From Epichloe hybrida (lineage: Eukaryota; Ascomycota; Sordariomycetes; Hypocreales; Clavicipitaceae): DNA of 64,000 nucleotides. The stretch covers positions 744,001-808,000 of the forward strand of contig JAFEKR010000007.1 of the NCBI GenBank assembly GCA_019022495.1, given 5' to 3'. The position numbers and the translations under genes were made by a program. Each line of letters starts with the position of its first letter. Position 1 is the first letter of the stretch. The notes below the pieces were generated by a model. It saw nothing but the letters and a program-made list of their open reading frames with translations, was not told the DNA's origin and searched no databases. Positions 21,553-32,233 of the stretch are shown piece after piece.

Positions 21553-24500
21553 TTACTCGACGGAAGCTTCCTGACCACCGCCAAGAAGCTCCAATACTTT
21601 GTTCACCACGGCAGTGGGATAGCCACGAGTGAGCATTTCACCCACCACAGCCTTGGCCTGCTCGCGTTGATCGATGGCCAGGAAGGCACGCGTCATAGCC
21701 TCGTAAGTGCTAGGCTCGCGCTTTTCTCGAACGACAGCATCGTATATTTTCTGCGCCTTGTCAATGTTCTTCTGAGCAGCCCAGCCATGAATCAGAGTGT
21801 TGGCGATGTATGGCGTGAGCTCGACTCGGTTCTTCCTCATCTGAAGGAGTATTGCTTCAGTATCCTCGACCTGGTGGTTGGCTACCATGGCTTCAAAGAG
21901 CGCCTGGTACAGGCTCGCATTGACGGAAACGAGCGAATCGCTGACTACAGACTCGAAGAGCTTCTTGGCTCCTACCATGTCGTGAAGAACACATCCCCGG
22001 GCATGAATGAGTGACGCGTAGTGAACAGGTTCAGGTTTACCAGAGGCACGGATCATTCCCAAGACCTTCTCGGCGGCAGCCATATCGACAGGCTCCAGAG
22101 TGGCATGAGTGTCGATGAGAAGCTTGAAGGTATGCGATGTAGGGGCAATACCCTTGGCCTTCATGCGCTCATAATATGCAAGAACCTTGGTTTTGTCACG
22201 CTTCGTGGTGAGGAAAAACTGCATCATGCTGTTATACGGGGCAGGCCGAGCTTTGTAGTTCGGCATAGCCTCCATTTCGTCAAATAGCTCCTCGGCAAAC
22301 TTCTCGTCACTGACGCGGCAGAGAGCGTTGACGATTGTACCATAAGTGACAGAAGTCGGCTTGATGTCCCGAGCTCTCATCTCGGCGAAATAAAACAGAC
22401 AGTCGTCGATGCGACGAGCCTTGCCCAGTTTGCCAATAAGAGCATTGTACAAGAAGGAACTAGGTTCGACACCTTCGGACTTGGCTCTGTGAAATATGCG
22501 AACAGCTTCAGAGGCCTCATCAAAAGTCTTGGTCGAGTCTTTCAGTGTTGTGATATAAAGTCCATATGTGTTTGCAGACGGGGTGGCTCCCATTTCCAAA
22601 AGTTCCTGATGGTATTGCTCGGCACGGCCACGGTTGCCCATGGTTAAGCAAGAACCAACCATGGCATCCAAGATCGAAGACCAACCATAACGAACAATAG
22701 AATATTGAGGCATGAGTGGCATGTCAGCCCGGGCCATGGCGAGAATCTCGTGGCACAATTCCATCTTGCCCTCTCTGGCGGCGGCGGAGATGAGCTTCGC
22801 GTATGTGATGTAGCGAGGATGACGACCAGCGCGGCGAATGTTCCGGAATCGGCCAAGGGCTTCGTTCAGGCGGGAGTTCTTTCGACCTTGTGAACCCTCG
22901 AGGTCATCGGCAATGAGGGAGGATCCTTTGAAATCCGTGGTGTGTGCATAAGGGTCAAAAGTGTCTTCGAAGCTAGATGCCGAGCTCGTTGACATAAAGG
23001 GGGAGCCGTTGAGAGTCTGTGGGGGCATGGACGACATTTGGGATGCCATTTCACGAGGATCAGTGATTCCACGGCTTTCCATATAACGATGAATGAATTC
23101 GACGCCCTCGTCAATTTCTCCATTAACTTGTGACTGAATGTTTGACTCGGTAGCCCGGATTCTTTGGAACATCATTTCTGACTGTGCCAGACCTTCGGCT
23201 ACCTGGCCAGAGCCAATCAAGGCAACAGCATACATGGCAGTGGGTTCGATGAAGGATGAAGTAGCTTTCACTTCGGGGTTGGTCAGGACATGCCAATACT
23301 TGGTGGCAGCGGCAACATCACCAGCTCGGATGCTCATGGCCAGCAAAGCCATCGTGGAGGGAGCAAGGGTTTGAGAATCAGCAACAATACTGTCATATGC
23401 TTCGGTAGCAGTCATGATGTCGTCGTTGTCGGCAGCATAAGTCGCAATCTCGGTCAGGGCTTGTGAGCGCGTCTCAGCCCCTACAGACTGAGCCCAGTAG
23501 AAAGCCTCTTGATAAATGCCTCGAGTGATGAAGCCTTTCACAAAGCCGGTGCTGACCAAAGCATCCTTGATATCAGCAGCTCGTACACCATATTCCTTCA
23601 CAATCTTTTGGAAGAAACTCATAGCTCCTTCGATTTTGTCAGAAACAACGTAGGCATTGATCACGGCAGCGTAAACCTCGGAGTCCAGACGATCGTGTAA
23701 AGTAGCGTGACCATTATCCTCAGCGACGGCCAAGCTGCGGTATTCGTTGTAGCACTCAACAGCACTGACGAGATCACCGCGCTTGGCAAATGCAGTGATC
23801 ATGGTGGGGAAAATAGACGAGAACAGAATCGTCTTGTTGGATTCCATGTGCTCAAACAGGCGAAGCATGTCAGAGACACGGCCCGACTCGGCGCAGGCAG
23901 AAATGAGCTGGTGGTATGTCTCGGCAGAGTACATGGCAGCGTCAGCGTCGATTGATGAATCAAAGAGCCTGATGGCAAGATCGAGCCGGTCGTCTTCGCA
24001 CAAGATGGCGTGCTCAAGCTCATGAGAGCCAAGCATGAACTTGCCAACCTCCTCCATGCCTCCGAATCGCTTACGCTTATCCTCTAGAGCAGCCTTCATC
24101 TGAGAGACTTCCACGGAACGAGAGGCTAGCAGCCCAACGAGAATGTCGTATGTGTCGCAATCCGGCGAGATCCGGCGACGAATCATGTCCGCATAAACGT
24201 CGAGAGCCTTGGACACAACTTCGATTTTCTTCGAGGGAATGTGTATAGCCGCCATGATCAAAGCGTTGTACGCGCTCGCAATAGGTTTGACACCTGTAGC
24301 GAGCATAGCCTCGAAAACGGCGGGGATCTCGGCATATCGACCGGCTTCGGAGAGTTTGAACAAATGGTCAGCGTAAGACTGCGATTGGCGGTCAACTTCT
24401 AGCGACGAATCTCGAGCAACTCCCGGCGTGGGAGATCTCTCGAGGGCCGGAGTTCGAACTCTGGAGGGTGGAAGCGAAGCAGAGAGCTTGGTGGTGACGG

Positions 24501-25053
24501 GAGCATTCTCGCCAACCTCCAAGAGCTTCCGGGCTTCCAATTCTCGCTCTAGCAGGGCATCAATATGTGCGAGAGCAGCTTGGTCTTCCGCAGATATGGC
24601 AGAGAGAGATTCGGAAGCTTCGACGGCCTCTGCGGCTGCTGCCGCGGCGACCGAGTCGTCATTCTGTAAAACAAACGAAGAGCTGGGCTTCCACTCGATT
24701 CTTTTGGGAAACTCGAACTGCGTCCACTCCTTCTCAACTTCACCTGCGGCCTGTTTGCTCTGCAGGGCCTCAAAGTAGTCGTCTAAACCTCCATGGTTTT
24801 GCGCGGTGCGGTGCTCGGAAAGCCCGCCGTTCGCTCGCTCGGTGTGGAACGCGGAGTTAAGCCGGAGAGTAGAAAGACAGCCAAGTCGGTTTGTATGTCG
24901 GCGCCCAAAAACTGGTCGATTCTGAGAGTTGAGGACGTGCGGGTGAGTAGCAGCTACGACGGATTGGGCGTAGCCGTGTGTGGTGATGGACTTTGCAAAA
25001 GTAGATCCTTGACGGATGAAATTCGAGAACAGCGAGGAATAGATGGTGGGCAT
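21553..25053 (-). CDS. Large mitochondrial PPR-repeat protein (Cya5/Pet309-like)
   Basis: Intronless, 1,166 residues, start ATG at 25053. The N-terminus is basic with Ser/Thr/Phe and no acidic residues for about 70 positions (MPTIYSSLFSNFIRQGS...), as in a mitochondrial presequence. From about residue 230 onward the protein consists of degenerate 35-residue helical-pair repeats such as VKPIASAYNALIMAAI, ISPDCDTYDILVGLL, IKPTSVTYGTIVNALC and IAPTSHTFKLLIDTHA, which are pentatricopeptide motifs that bind organellar RNA. Length and layout match the fungal family of Neurospora CYA-5 and yeast Pet309, needed for translation of mitochondrial COX1 mRNA. The PPR identity is solid; the specific COX1 role is inference. 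No lesions seen. Confidence 0.85.
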   Translation of the reverse strand: MPTIYSSLFSNFIRQGSTFAKSITTHGYAQSVVAATHPHVLNSQNRPVFGRRHTNRLGCLSTLRLNSAFHTERANGGLSEHRTAQNHGGLDDYFEALQSKQAAGEVEKEWTQFEFPKRIEWKPSSSFVLQNDDSVAAAAAAEAVEASESLSAISAEDQAALAHIDALLERELEARKLLEVGENAPVTTKLSASLPPSRVRTPALERSPTPGVARDSSLEVDRQSQSYADHLFKLSEAGRYAEIPAVFEAMLATGVKPIASAYNALIMAAIHIPSKKIEVVSKALDVYADMIRRRISPDCDTYDILVGLLASRSVEVSQMKAALEDKRKRFGGMEEVGKFMLGSHELEHAILCEDDRLDLAIRLFDSSIDADAAMYSAETYHQLISACAESGRVSDMLRLFEHMESNKTILFSSIFPTMITAFAKRGDLVSAVECYNEYRSLAVAEDNGHATLHDRLDSEVYAAVINAYVVSDKIEGAMSFFQKIVKEYGVRAADIKDALVSTGFVKGFITRGIYQEAFYWAQSVGAETRSQALTEIATYAADNDDIMTATEAYDSIVADSQTLAPSTMALLAMSIRAGDVAAATKYWHVLTNPEVKATSSFIEPTAMYAVALIGSGQVAEGLAQSEMMFQRIRATESNIQSQVNGEIDEGVEFIHRYMESRGITDPREMASQMSSMPPQTLNGSPFMSTSSASSFEDTFDPYAHTTDFKGSSLIADDLEGSQGRKNSRLNEALGRFRNIRRAGRHPRYITYAKLISAAAREGKMELCHEILAMARADMPLMPQYSIVRYGWSSILDAMVGSCLTMGNRGRAEQYHQELLEMGATPSANTYGLYITTLKDSTKTFDEASEAVRIFHRAKSEGVEPSSFLYNALIGKLGKARRIDDCLFYFAEMRARDIKPTSVTYGTIVNALCRVSDEKFAEELFDEMEAMPNYKARPAPYNSMMQFFLTTKRDKTKVLAYYERMKAKGIAPTSHTFKLLIDTHATLEPVDMAAAEKVLGMIRASGKPEPVHYASLIHARGCVLHDMVGAKKLFESVVSDSLVSVNASLYQALFEAMVANHQVEDTEAILLQMRKNRVELTPYIANTLIHGWAAQKNIDKAQKIYDAVVREKREPSTYEAMTRAFLAIDQREQAKAVVGEMLTRGYPTAVVNKVLELLGGGQEASVE

Positions 25054-25830
25054 TTAGATTACACCGGGGGGGTAAAGAGACTAAGATGAAAATTAGCAAA
25101 TCGTCAAGACTGCGTTCATCTGCCGCATGTGCCTCTCAAGATCTCGAGAGAGGGCGGGCTGAAGGGGGAATGAACACAAGCTGCAGTGCGCAACCAATGT
25201 CGATGCGACCAAACGACGGGAAGATACTGTATTGCTATAGGCGGCGATGAGTGAGAGCACGTACGTAGAAATTAAGAATTAATGTCGATTGCAGGTTCAT
25301 TTGACAGCGCTCCAGCCGTCAAACGAACGCGCGGTCCAAGTAAAGGGTGTAATGATGGGGTTTGGGTAAAAGGAACGGAAAGGGAGGGGGAGGCGAATGC
25401 CAGAAGTCGTGGATAAATTTTGCCTTAGGTCAGGTCAGGACTAGGTCTGGTCAGGACTAGGTCTGGTACTAGTGATGACCAGAGAAACGTTGAGTCGTAG
25501 GTGGAGGTGTAAAAAGGTGAAAAGTGCCGTTTGGTGGGAAACGGGACGGGAGCGAGGCATGTACATAATAATAAGGCGCCGGCCATCCATCGCCCACAAT
25601 TTACAAAGCTCCTCGACCGGGGGCCAAGTGCCAGCAATGAGCATCCAAGAGCCTGCAGGGATATCGCCAGCCCAGAGCCAGAGGAGGGGCAGGGGGGGCA
25701 ACACCCACTTGTCGTCAGCCACTGTGCAATGTACAGTGGGGTGTACGGGTGTACCACTGTCTGCAACCCGCAAAAAAAAAAAACACACGGCAAAGCACGC
25801 ACCAGACGCAACATTCACAACCGTCGAGGC

Positions 25831-25857
25831 CCCGTTAAGCCCGTTAAGCCCGTTAAG
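25831..25857. repeat. 9-bp tandem repeat x3
   Basis: Three exact copies of CCCGTTAAG, followed by CCCCGGGG. Confidence 0.85.
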
Positions 25858-26616
25858 CCCCGGGGATCGGGATCCTCTGCACTGCATTCGGCGCCCTTCC
25901 CAATGCTTCTAGCGTCTGTACCACGATCCGGGGCTGGGCAAGGAGTGCTGGACCGTGACGTGAGTCATCGCTTATGTACTTGATTCACATGCACAGCAGC
26001 TCGACGATTTTTTTTTTTCCCATGCAGTCCTCTCATCAATTGCAGAGTTTGAAGCATGGCACACATCGTCACATTTTCTCGAGGCCATGAGCCGTTGTAT
26101 GGATGCAAAGCATCAGCATCATAATCATTGACTGATGCCGGCATCAGAGCCAAGGACCGGATGATCCACACGCGAACAGCCCCAGGCTGCCAGGCAAGCG
26201 TGCGCGTCAACGACTTCCTGGATGACGAACAAGAGATGAGAAACGCCCACACCATCGACCACACCATCGAGAACAAACCGGCCTCTGACTCAAGGGTCTT
26301 CCCTGCTAAGTCGAGTTCCCAGGAAGAAGCCGGGAAGTTTAGCGGCCGTCGGCCAACCTGTCGGGACTCACCCGATGGGCCACCCATGGCGTCAACCACA
26401 TACATCCACAAAGGGGCCTTCATAATCCTTCTTGTTCGAAATTTTGGGATTCGATTGATTTCCAGGAAGCTCCCCATGGTGTCTCCTCCTTTGCACAGGG
26501 GCAAAAGGGGGTCCCCCTAAGGCCCCTTTGTGGAACACATCTGTCAACGAAAAGAGGCAAGGAAATTTGCCTGTAGGAAGATCACACTGGCCAGTGTTGC
26601 GTGCAGGGCTTTATTA

Positions 26617-26637
26617 TACAGAATACAGAATACAGAA
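26617..26637. repeat. 7-bp tandem repeat x3
   Basis: Three exact copies of TACAGAA in the PPR/DBP7 gap. Confidence 0.8.
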
Positions 26638-26885
26638 TACAACTGAGAAGACTGCATGCAAAGAAAGCAACGCAGGTGGCACTAAAGCACGTCTCGAGAC
26701 AACGAAGAACTTGCATTTGGAGACTGGATGCATGCATTGCCAGGTGTTGTTTACGGGTGTCCCTTTCAGCGTCCAGCCATACTCATAGATAATTCGTGTT
26801 TGTGATCGCAAAAGCTCAACAAGCTTGCTTGGCCAATGTCGCTTGACGAGTCTCCCAAGGCGATGAGCTTGGGTTGCTGCCTGGT

Positions 26886-26887
<2 letters not shown>

Positions 26888-26917
<30 letters not shown>

Positions 26918-27170
26918 AAAAATAAGGGGGTCTCAGTCCGACGAAAGTCTCTACCGTCCTGACAGTCGGATGGCTCGGAGTCCTGAGGATCCCGGACGGA
27001 CCCCACCCATGCCATTCGGTCGATCTTGTCTGATGAACGAGGGAATAGATAACATGAGGGGTGCTCACCAGGACTTTTAGTAAAAATAGATCTTAAATCT
27101 AAATAAATAGCCATAATTATAATTGAAAGAAAACGCATAGGGTTAGCGGTGGCTCAGGGGGTCAGATTAC
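26888..27170 (-). mobile_element. Possible 3' remnant of a non-LTR retrotransposon
   Basis: On the minus strand about 250 bp ending in GACCCCCTTATTTTTATTT runs directly into about 25 A residues, the arrangement left by poly(A)-primed LINE insertion. A short frame before it (WVGSVRDPQDSEPSD, GRDFRRTETP) is reminiscent of the degenerate ends of fungal Tad-like elements, but this is a weak resemblance. No flanking duplication was found. It may simply be a homopolymer beside unrelated DNA. Confidence 0.25.
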
Positions 27171-27631
27171 GGGATATATCCTGCTTTTAGTAGAAATGCG
27201 TGGTGAAGCACTCATGTTAGTGTAGCCTCGTTCAAGTGCCCGTTTCAGTGCATGCATATGTCATCATCCTTCAGCCCGCCGTGGTCGATCTGATTTGCAT
27301 ATCGAATCCGAGTGCGCTCGGATGTAGACCAAACATCAGGTTTCAATACAGCGAGATGAGAGATGGGGTATTTTGGATACCTCACAAGTTCGAACATGGC
27401 CATATGGACACAAAGTAGATTGTTGTCCTGATGCAATCTGTTCTGGAAGAGTTATCTCGATCAGAGACTGAGCACAAATTTGGAATTGTGGGGCGACGAG
27501 ATGAGAACCCCCGCCTTATCGATAAGAAAGCACAGACATGCAGAAGAAAAATTCCACTGATGGTAATCATCGAGCACCTCGCCCCACCCAATCAGGACAC
27601 CTTCGAAACAGAAGGATATCTAACTTCAACC

Positions 27632-29863
27632 ATGGCTGATGATGGTATGCTCTTGAACTTCGATCTGGGCGCTGCGCCTATCAAGACCCAGGTCAAGTTC
27701 AAAGGTGGAAGATGGCGAGATAGGAAGCGCGCGGAAAGAGGCGCCAAGTTGGCGCAGTCTGGTCCCGCCGCTGACAAACCCCAAGGCGAGGATAACTTCA
27801 GATCTAGCAAACGACAGAGATTAAATGGCGACACATCGGCGGCCTACTCAGGCTACAAGTCAACCCCGCGATCCGACCGTTTCGGCCACGAGAATTCTGC
27901 AAATGAAAACTCTGGCGCGCACAAGTCTGATTCCGCCGGCAAGGGAAACCGCCAGGTCATTTCACGGCTGTTTTCTTTTAACCCAGTCCAGAAGACTGAA
28001 GAAACCAAGGAAGAAGAATGGACAGCTCCCCAAGCAACAAATGCGCCCCTCAGCGATGTCGCCAACTTCGGTTCCCTCACCCTTTCATCCCGCCTTGTCG
28101 AGTCGCTGACCAAGATGAACATCGAACGTCCCACCGCAATTCAACAAAAAGTGATCCCACATCTGCTGTCTCAGTCGTCCGATGTTTTCGTCCAGGCAGA
28201 AACGGGTTCTGGAAAGACATTTTCATATCTGCTTCCCATGCTGCATCGCGTATTGAAACTGAGCGGCAATAGCGATGGAAAGCAAATACATCGAGATTCT
28301 GGCATTTTTGGAATCATCGTCTCGCCCACCCGTGAACTGGCAAAACAAACACATGCAGTTCTAGAACAACTGGTTCGGCCATTCCCCTGGCTGGTGTCGA
28401 CTGCCATCACCGGTGGTGAGTCCAAGAAGGCAGAAAAGGCCAGAATTCGCAAGGGCGTCAATTTCTTGATCGCGACCCCGGGTCGTCTCGCGGACCATAT
28501 CGACAACACCAAGGCTTTGAATTTGGGTACTGTCCGCTGGTTGATTCTTGATGAGGGAGATCGATTGATGGATCTAGGGTTTGAACAAGACTTGAAGAAG
28601 GTAATTGATGCTCTGAAGCAGATCTCCATTGTCAAAACTGTCGAGAATGGAACCTCCCTGGCGGACCTGCCAGAGCGACGTGTCACTGTCCTTTGTTCGG
28701 CCACCATGAAGATGAATGTCCAAAAACTAGGCGAGATGAGTCTTGCTGATGCTACATTTCTGGCTGCTGAGAAGACCGAGGATGACAAGATCAATGAAGA
28801 TGTGGTTCACAAAGCCCCTGCACAGCTGCATCAGACATACATCGTTGTACCTTCAAAGCTCCGTCTCGTCACGTTGACAGCCTATCTTAAATCCGTCTTC
28901 TCACGAAGAGATCGCACCATGAAAGCGATCATCTTCATGTCATGCGCCGACACAGTCGATTTCCACTACGAGATTCTGCGAGACCCCAAAGAGACAGATC
29001 TCCCACCGTCTGCACATAAAGAAAAGGAACTGGTCGAGAGGACCGTATCCAAGGCAGCCTACATTGCCTCTGCGGCAAGTCCAGAAGTCGTTCTGCATAG
29101 GATGCATGGATCGCTATCTCAGCCAATCCGAACGGCAACACTGCGCTCCTTCTCAGCCTGCAAATCTCCCTCGCTCCTCATCACAACGGATGTCTCATCA
29201 CGAGGATTGGATATTCCATCGGTCGATCTCGTCATCGAGTATGACCCGGCGTTCAGCTTCGCCGACCATATCCATCGTGTAGGACGTACGGCACGAGCCG
29301 GTCGAGCAGGTGATGCCACGCTCTTCCTACTCCCTGGCACAGAAGAAGGCTACATAGAACTCCTCAAGTCGTCTGCGCCTCCCTCGTCCCAGTCATACGA
29401 GAATGTCCTCAAAACAGGACTCATGTCCAAGCTCGAATTCCCCGTCGAAACCACCGCTGCCCCAACAGACGGCCAATCTTACCACGACAAAGCCGAGACC
29501 TTACAGCTGCACTTTGAGCAAAGACTGCTCGCAGATGCCAAACGCCTAGAGCTCGCCCGCAACGGCTTCAAATCCCACATTCGTGCGTACGCTACCCACA
29601 TCCGCGAGGAAAGAGTCCACTTCGATATTACGCAATTACATCTCGGTCACGTCGCCAAGAGCTTTGGCCTTCGCGATCCACCAGGTGGTATCGGCGCAGG
29701 CATCGACCGCAAGGCCAACAAGAAGGGTGGCTCCAAGGACCGTCAGTCCTCGTCCAAAGACGACGACTCTGCTAATGTGGATGAGAGGAAATCCGCGAAT
29801 CTCGTCAGAAAGAAGAGCATGATGTTGATGAGCTCTGCAGCAGATGAATTCAACATTGGCTAG
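27632..29863 (+). CDS. DBP7: ATP-dependent RNA helicase DBP7
   Basis: Single exon, 743 residues (yeast 742). The start is the ATG at 27632 (MADDGMLLNFDLG); upstream frame has no matching sequence. Helicase motifs in order: Q motif PTAIQQKVIPHLL, motif I AETGSGKT (about residue 189), Ia PTRELA, GG, Ib TPGRLADH, II DEGD (about 306, the variant normal for this subfamily), III SAT, then the second lobe with STRG-like DVSSRGLDIP and HRVGRTARAGRAGD (about 547). The N-terminus is basic and low complexity, and the C-terminal extension holds KANKKGG and RKKSMMLM. DBP7 acts in early 60S subunit assembly in the nucleolus, which links it to NMD3 and ESF2 here. Intact. Confidence 0.93.
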   Translation: MADDGMLLNFDLGAAPIKTQVKFKGGRWRDRKRAERGAKLAQSGPAADKPQGEDNFRSSKRQRLNGDTSAAYSGYKSTPRSDRFGHENSANENSGAHKSDSAGKGNRQVISRLFSFNPVQKTEETKEEEWTAPQATNAPLSDVANFGSLTLSSRLVESLTKMNIERPTAIQQKVIPHLLSQSSDVFVQAETGSGKTFSYLLPMLHRVLKLSGNSDGKQIHRDSGIFGIIVSPTRELAKQTHAVLEQLVRPFPWLVSTAITGGESKKAEKARIRKGVNFLIATPGRLADHIDNTKALNLGTVRWLILDEGDRLMDLGFEQDLKKVIDALKQISIVKTVENGTSLADLPERRVTVLCSATMKMNVQKLGEMSLADATFLAAEKTEDDKINEDVVHKAPAQLHQTYIVVPSKLRLVTLTAYLKSVFSRRDRTMKAIIFMSCADTVDFHYEILRDPKETDLPPSAHKEKELVERTVSKAAYIASAASPEVVLHRMHGSLSQPIRTATLRSFSACKSPSLLITTDVSSRGLDIPSVDLVIEYDPAFSFADHIHRVGRTARAGRAGDATLFLLPGTEEGYIELLKSSAPPSSQSYENVLKTGLMSKLEFPVETTAAPTDGQSYHDKAETLQLHFEQRLLADAKRLELARNGFKSHIRAYATHIREERVHFDITQLHLGHVAKSFGLRDPPGGIGAGIDRKANKKGGSKDRQSSSKDDDSANVDERKSANLVRKKSMMLMSSAADEFNIG

Positions 29864-30221
29864 AATTGAATATTCTTATTTTCCCCTTTTTCTAGTACAA
29901 TTAAAGTACACTAGCATAGCGAGGTCTAATTCCACATATACTTGTCTCTACCAAAATACATGCATGTAGTTGCCCAATCTTCGATCGATGGGTTATGCAG
30001 ATGCCGTCATCACGCTGACGTCATGTGGGTCGCTCTGACGGACGTTTTGCCGCACGCACAGAAACATGCAAGCTTCCTTCACATGCGCGCACACATTTTG
30101 CATATAAAACAGGAACCTTCTTCTGGATCCTCATACCAATCAGTTCCCAAGACTAAGCCGAGTTCTCTCTCAAAAAAAAACTCCCCCCCATTATCCTATC
30201 ATCATACTCGCAGATTTCGTC
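29864..30221. promoter_or_regulatory. Promoter region of the small Ala/Gly-rich gene
   Basis: TATAAA at 30103..30108 lies about 115 bp before the ATG, with a CCAAT box near 30136 between them and an A-run/C-run just before the start. This compact TATA promoter suggests a strongly or conditionally expressed gene. Confidence 0.4.
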
Positions 30222-30551
30222 ATGGCGGATTCGCAACAAAAGGTCGACAGCGCAGCCAACAACGCTGCTGGCAATGCATCAAATCAAGCCAACACGGTCG
30301 GTGACAAGGCTGCTGGTGCAGCGGGTTTTGTAACAAGCACGCTTGGCAGTGCCGTTGGCGGCATTTCCCGCACTGCTGGTTCAGTCACTGGCGCTGCCAC
30401 GACTGGGTTCGGGAACACGGTGAACAGCGTCGCGGGAGAGACGGGGAAGCCTGTCGGTGATGGGCTGGGCTCCATCGGCAATGGCATTTCAAACGGGATC
30501 AACAGCTTTGCAAAGGGTGTGGAGGACGCTGGAAACTGGAACAAAAAATAA
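30222..30551 (+). CDS. Small Ala/Gly/Ser-rich protein, LEA-like composition
   Basis: Single exon, 109 residues, ATG at 30222. Begins MADSQQKVDSAANNAAGN and continues with Ala-, Gly-, Thr- and Asn-rich stretches with repeated GxxxG-like spacing (AAGAAGFVTSTLG, GGISRTAGSVTG, GDGLGSIGNGISNGIN), ending NWNKK. There is no signal peptide and no cysteine. The composition resembles hydrophilic stress (LEA-like) proteins or small conidiation-associated proteins of fungi, but I do not recognise a named family. The frame is supported by even codon use and a TATA promoter just upstream. Confidence 0.6.
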   Translation: MADSQQKVDSAANNAAGNASNQANTVGDKAAGAAGFVTSTLGSAVGGISRTAGSVTGAATTGFGNTVNSVAGETGKPVGDGLGSIGNGISNGINSFAKGVEDAGNWNKK

Positions 30552-30889
30552 ACTGAGCGGACTTGACCGCTCAACAAGTCAAGTTGTAACTTAGCATGAC
30601 ACCATGATGGCATAATCACAATCGCAAATCCTACATTTCATCTTCATGTTGTACAGCAATATCTCCGTAAGTCATGGTTTGATTCGATTAATAAACGATT
30701 CAGGCTTGATGGGTTATTACACCGAATCCTGTGCTTGACATTTTATATCCCTTACAAACGCCACATATAGCTGGCGTCTTTGTTTTACATGCCCCACCAA
30801 ACTGCCCAAGTTTTTCCATCTTCAGAATCTGCATCGCTCCGAGAATCGCCTTGTCCCTCCACAACTCCGTTGGCAAGCGAAGGCGTTGC
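30552..30889. other. Convergent 3' region
   Basis: Tail-to-tail gap between the small Ala/Gly-rich gene and the TVP15-like gene. Nothing further seen. Confidence 0.4.
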
Positions 30890-31570
30890 TTATACTTGCT
30901 CAGCACCCCATCCAGCTGCATCGGCGTCGCGCATGTTGCTTGGGGGTTCGATAGATGGAACGAATTCGAGTGCAATGTAGCCAAGACCGATGATGCAAAC
31001 AATGGCTCCAGCAATGTTGCTGAGGACCTCCTTGCCGAAGAGGAGACCACCGATGAGAACGTAGACTAAGCGTGTTAGGAAGGAACCGCTGGACGGACAG
31101 CTATGCTTGATTTATCTTTACTCACAAATACCTCGTCCGACAAAGGATAAGAGAAAGTTGGCGTATCGAGAAATCTGAGGGGGGATCTGGAATTCTGCGA
31201 CTGTCAGCAGCTGCTGTCGATTGGCCTTGAAGCAAGAGTGCCTACCAAGAAGAGCGATAGCCAACCCGAAAACGAGCATGTAGACGCCAAGAATAATGGT
31301 TTGACTGATACGAATGCGTCAGTTAAGTTGTGCGTAAATCGACGGCTCGGGCTGCACCATTCGACTTTGCAAATGACCTATCTGGCGCGTGCCCGCTGGA
31401 ATAAGGACTCACAGCTGATGCATAAAGATGCTGACGATGCCACCGAGAATGGTGATGGTCGCGACGACCAAGTTCACGATGCGACTGTGTATATAACGTC
31501 AGTGGTGTTCCAATTGGGCGTCGGATACGAGCCTGGGGCTCGAGACATACAAGATATCGGAGAGCTCCAT
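30890..31570 (-). CDS. TVP15: TVP15-like Golgi membrane protein (COPI-associated family)
   Basis: Five exons: complement(join(30890..31065, 31126..31194, 31246..31304, 31413..31484, 31551..31570)), 131 residues. The first exon is only 20 nt. No single open frame shows this gene; it appears when each intron (50-108 nt, all GT-AG) is removed, giving MELSDIFRIVNLVVA, MLVFGLAIALLEFQIPPQ, SRYANFLLSFVGRGIFYVLIGG and the C-terminal ALEFVPSIEPPSNMRDAD. Four hydrophobic segments are present. The EFQIPPQ...RYANFLLSFVGRG block is the hallmark of the Tvp15/COPI-associated family, which resides in late-Golgi Tlg2-containing membranes. It is divergent from MEF2. The family is confident; the function in fungi is poorly known. 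Confidence 0.8.
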
Positions 31571-32233
31571 TGTAACGCGGCGTAGTGTGTTGACGGCTTG
31601 AAAGATGTCGCAAACCCTGGAGGGAATATATGTATGTATTGGCAGAGGTGGGTTGTCTAGATAGAGCTAGGCAGCAGCAGAATCCCCGAGGCCGGCAGAG
31701 CGAAAGGCGGTCGCAATTGATTACGTAGTGTCGCAAAGAGAGGTTGAAGCTTGTTGTTGGCCGTTGGTTGTACAGTGACAGGGCAAAATAGTTGGGGGAA
31801 GGTGGCAGGCAGGTGGCAGGTGGCAGCAGGTTGACGTCCGCACTGACGTACTGCTACGTACTGCCCCAGCAATCCAAGGTCAGGGGCGGCCGCAGAGGAG
31901 GCAGCCGCAAGGTGACCGACCACTGGCCGGTGCACCGCCTGCCGCCTTTGGCTCTACGGAGGGTTTGCAGTGAGCGTTGGGAATTCTGCCATCTCAACAC
32001 CGAACAGATCAGATTGATGCAGGACGACGCTGTAGTATTTACTATAGTTCTTGAGCCCTGGCTCAAATCAGCGATTGAGTACAACACGTCATTATCCCCT
32101 GTAAAATGCTCTTGCGCATATTTGAAAGTAATCTCATTGGCCTGAATGCTGTACTTTATTGATTGTCGCTGCTAAAGTACAGTCAGCGACTCCCATGTGT
32201 GCGCCTTCACCAAGTCCTCGTCCTTAGCACAGT
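31571..32233. promoter_or_regulatory. Divergent promoter region TVP15-like / MEF2
   Basis: 663 bp between two start codons facing away from each other. GGTGGCAG units recur around 31800-31830. No other gene seen. Confidence 0.35.

Larger units (their letters stand above)
25054..27631. other. 2.6-kb divergent gap between PPR gene and DBP7
   Basis: Open frames (for example 25472..25912 and 25965..26504) overlap each other and lack domains. Visible structure: CCCGTTAAG x3 at 25831..25857, TACAGAA x3 at 26617..26637, and a T-run plus AT-rich block at 26888..27170 that may be a retroelement tail. Confidence 0.45.

Noticed and set aside
25472..26520. Several 130-180 codon frames on both strands between PPR gene and DBP7
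   Set aside because: They overlap one another, lack domains or splice-supported extensions, and have uneven composition.
28549..28560. DEGD instead of DEAD in the helicase as a possible mutation
   Set aside because: DEGD is the usual motif II in the DBP7 subfamily.
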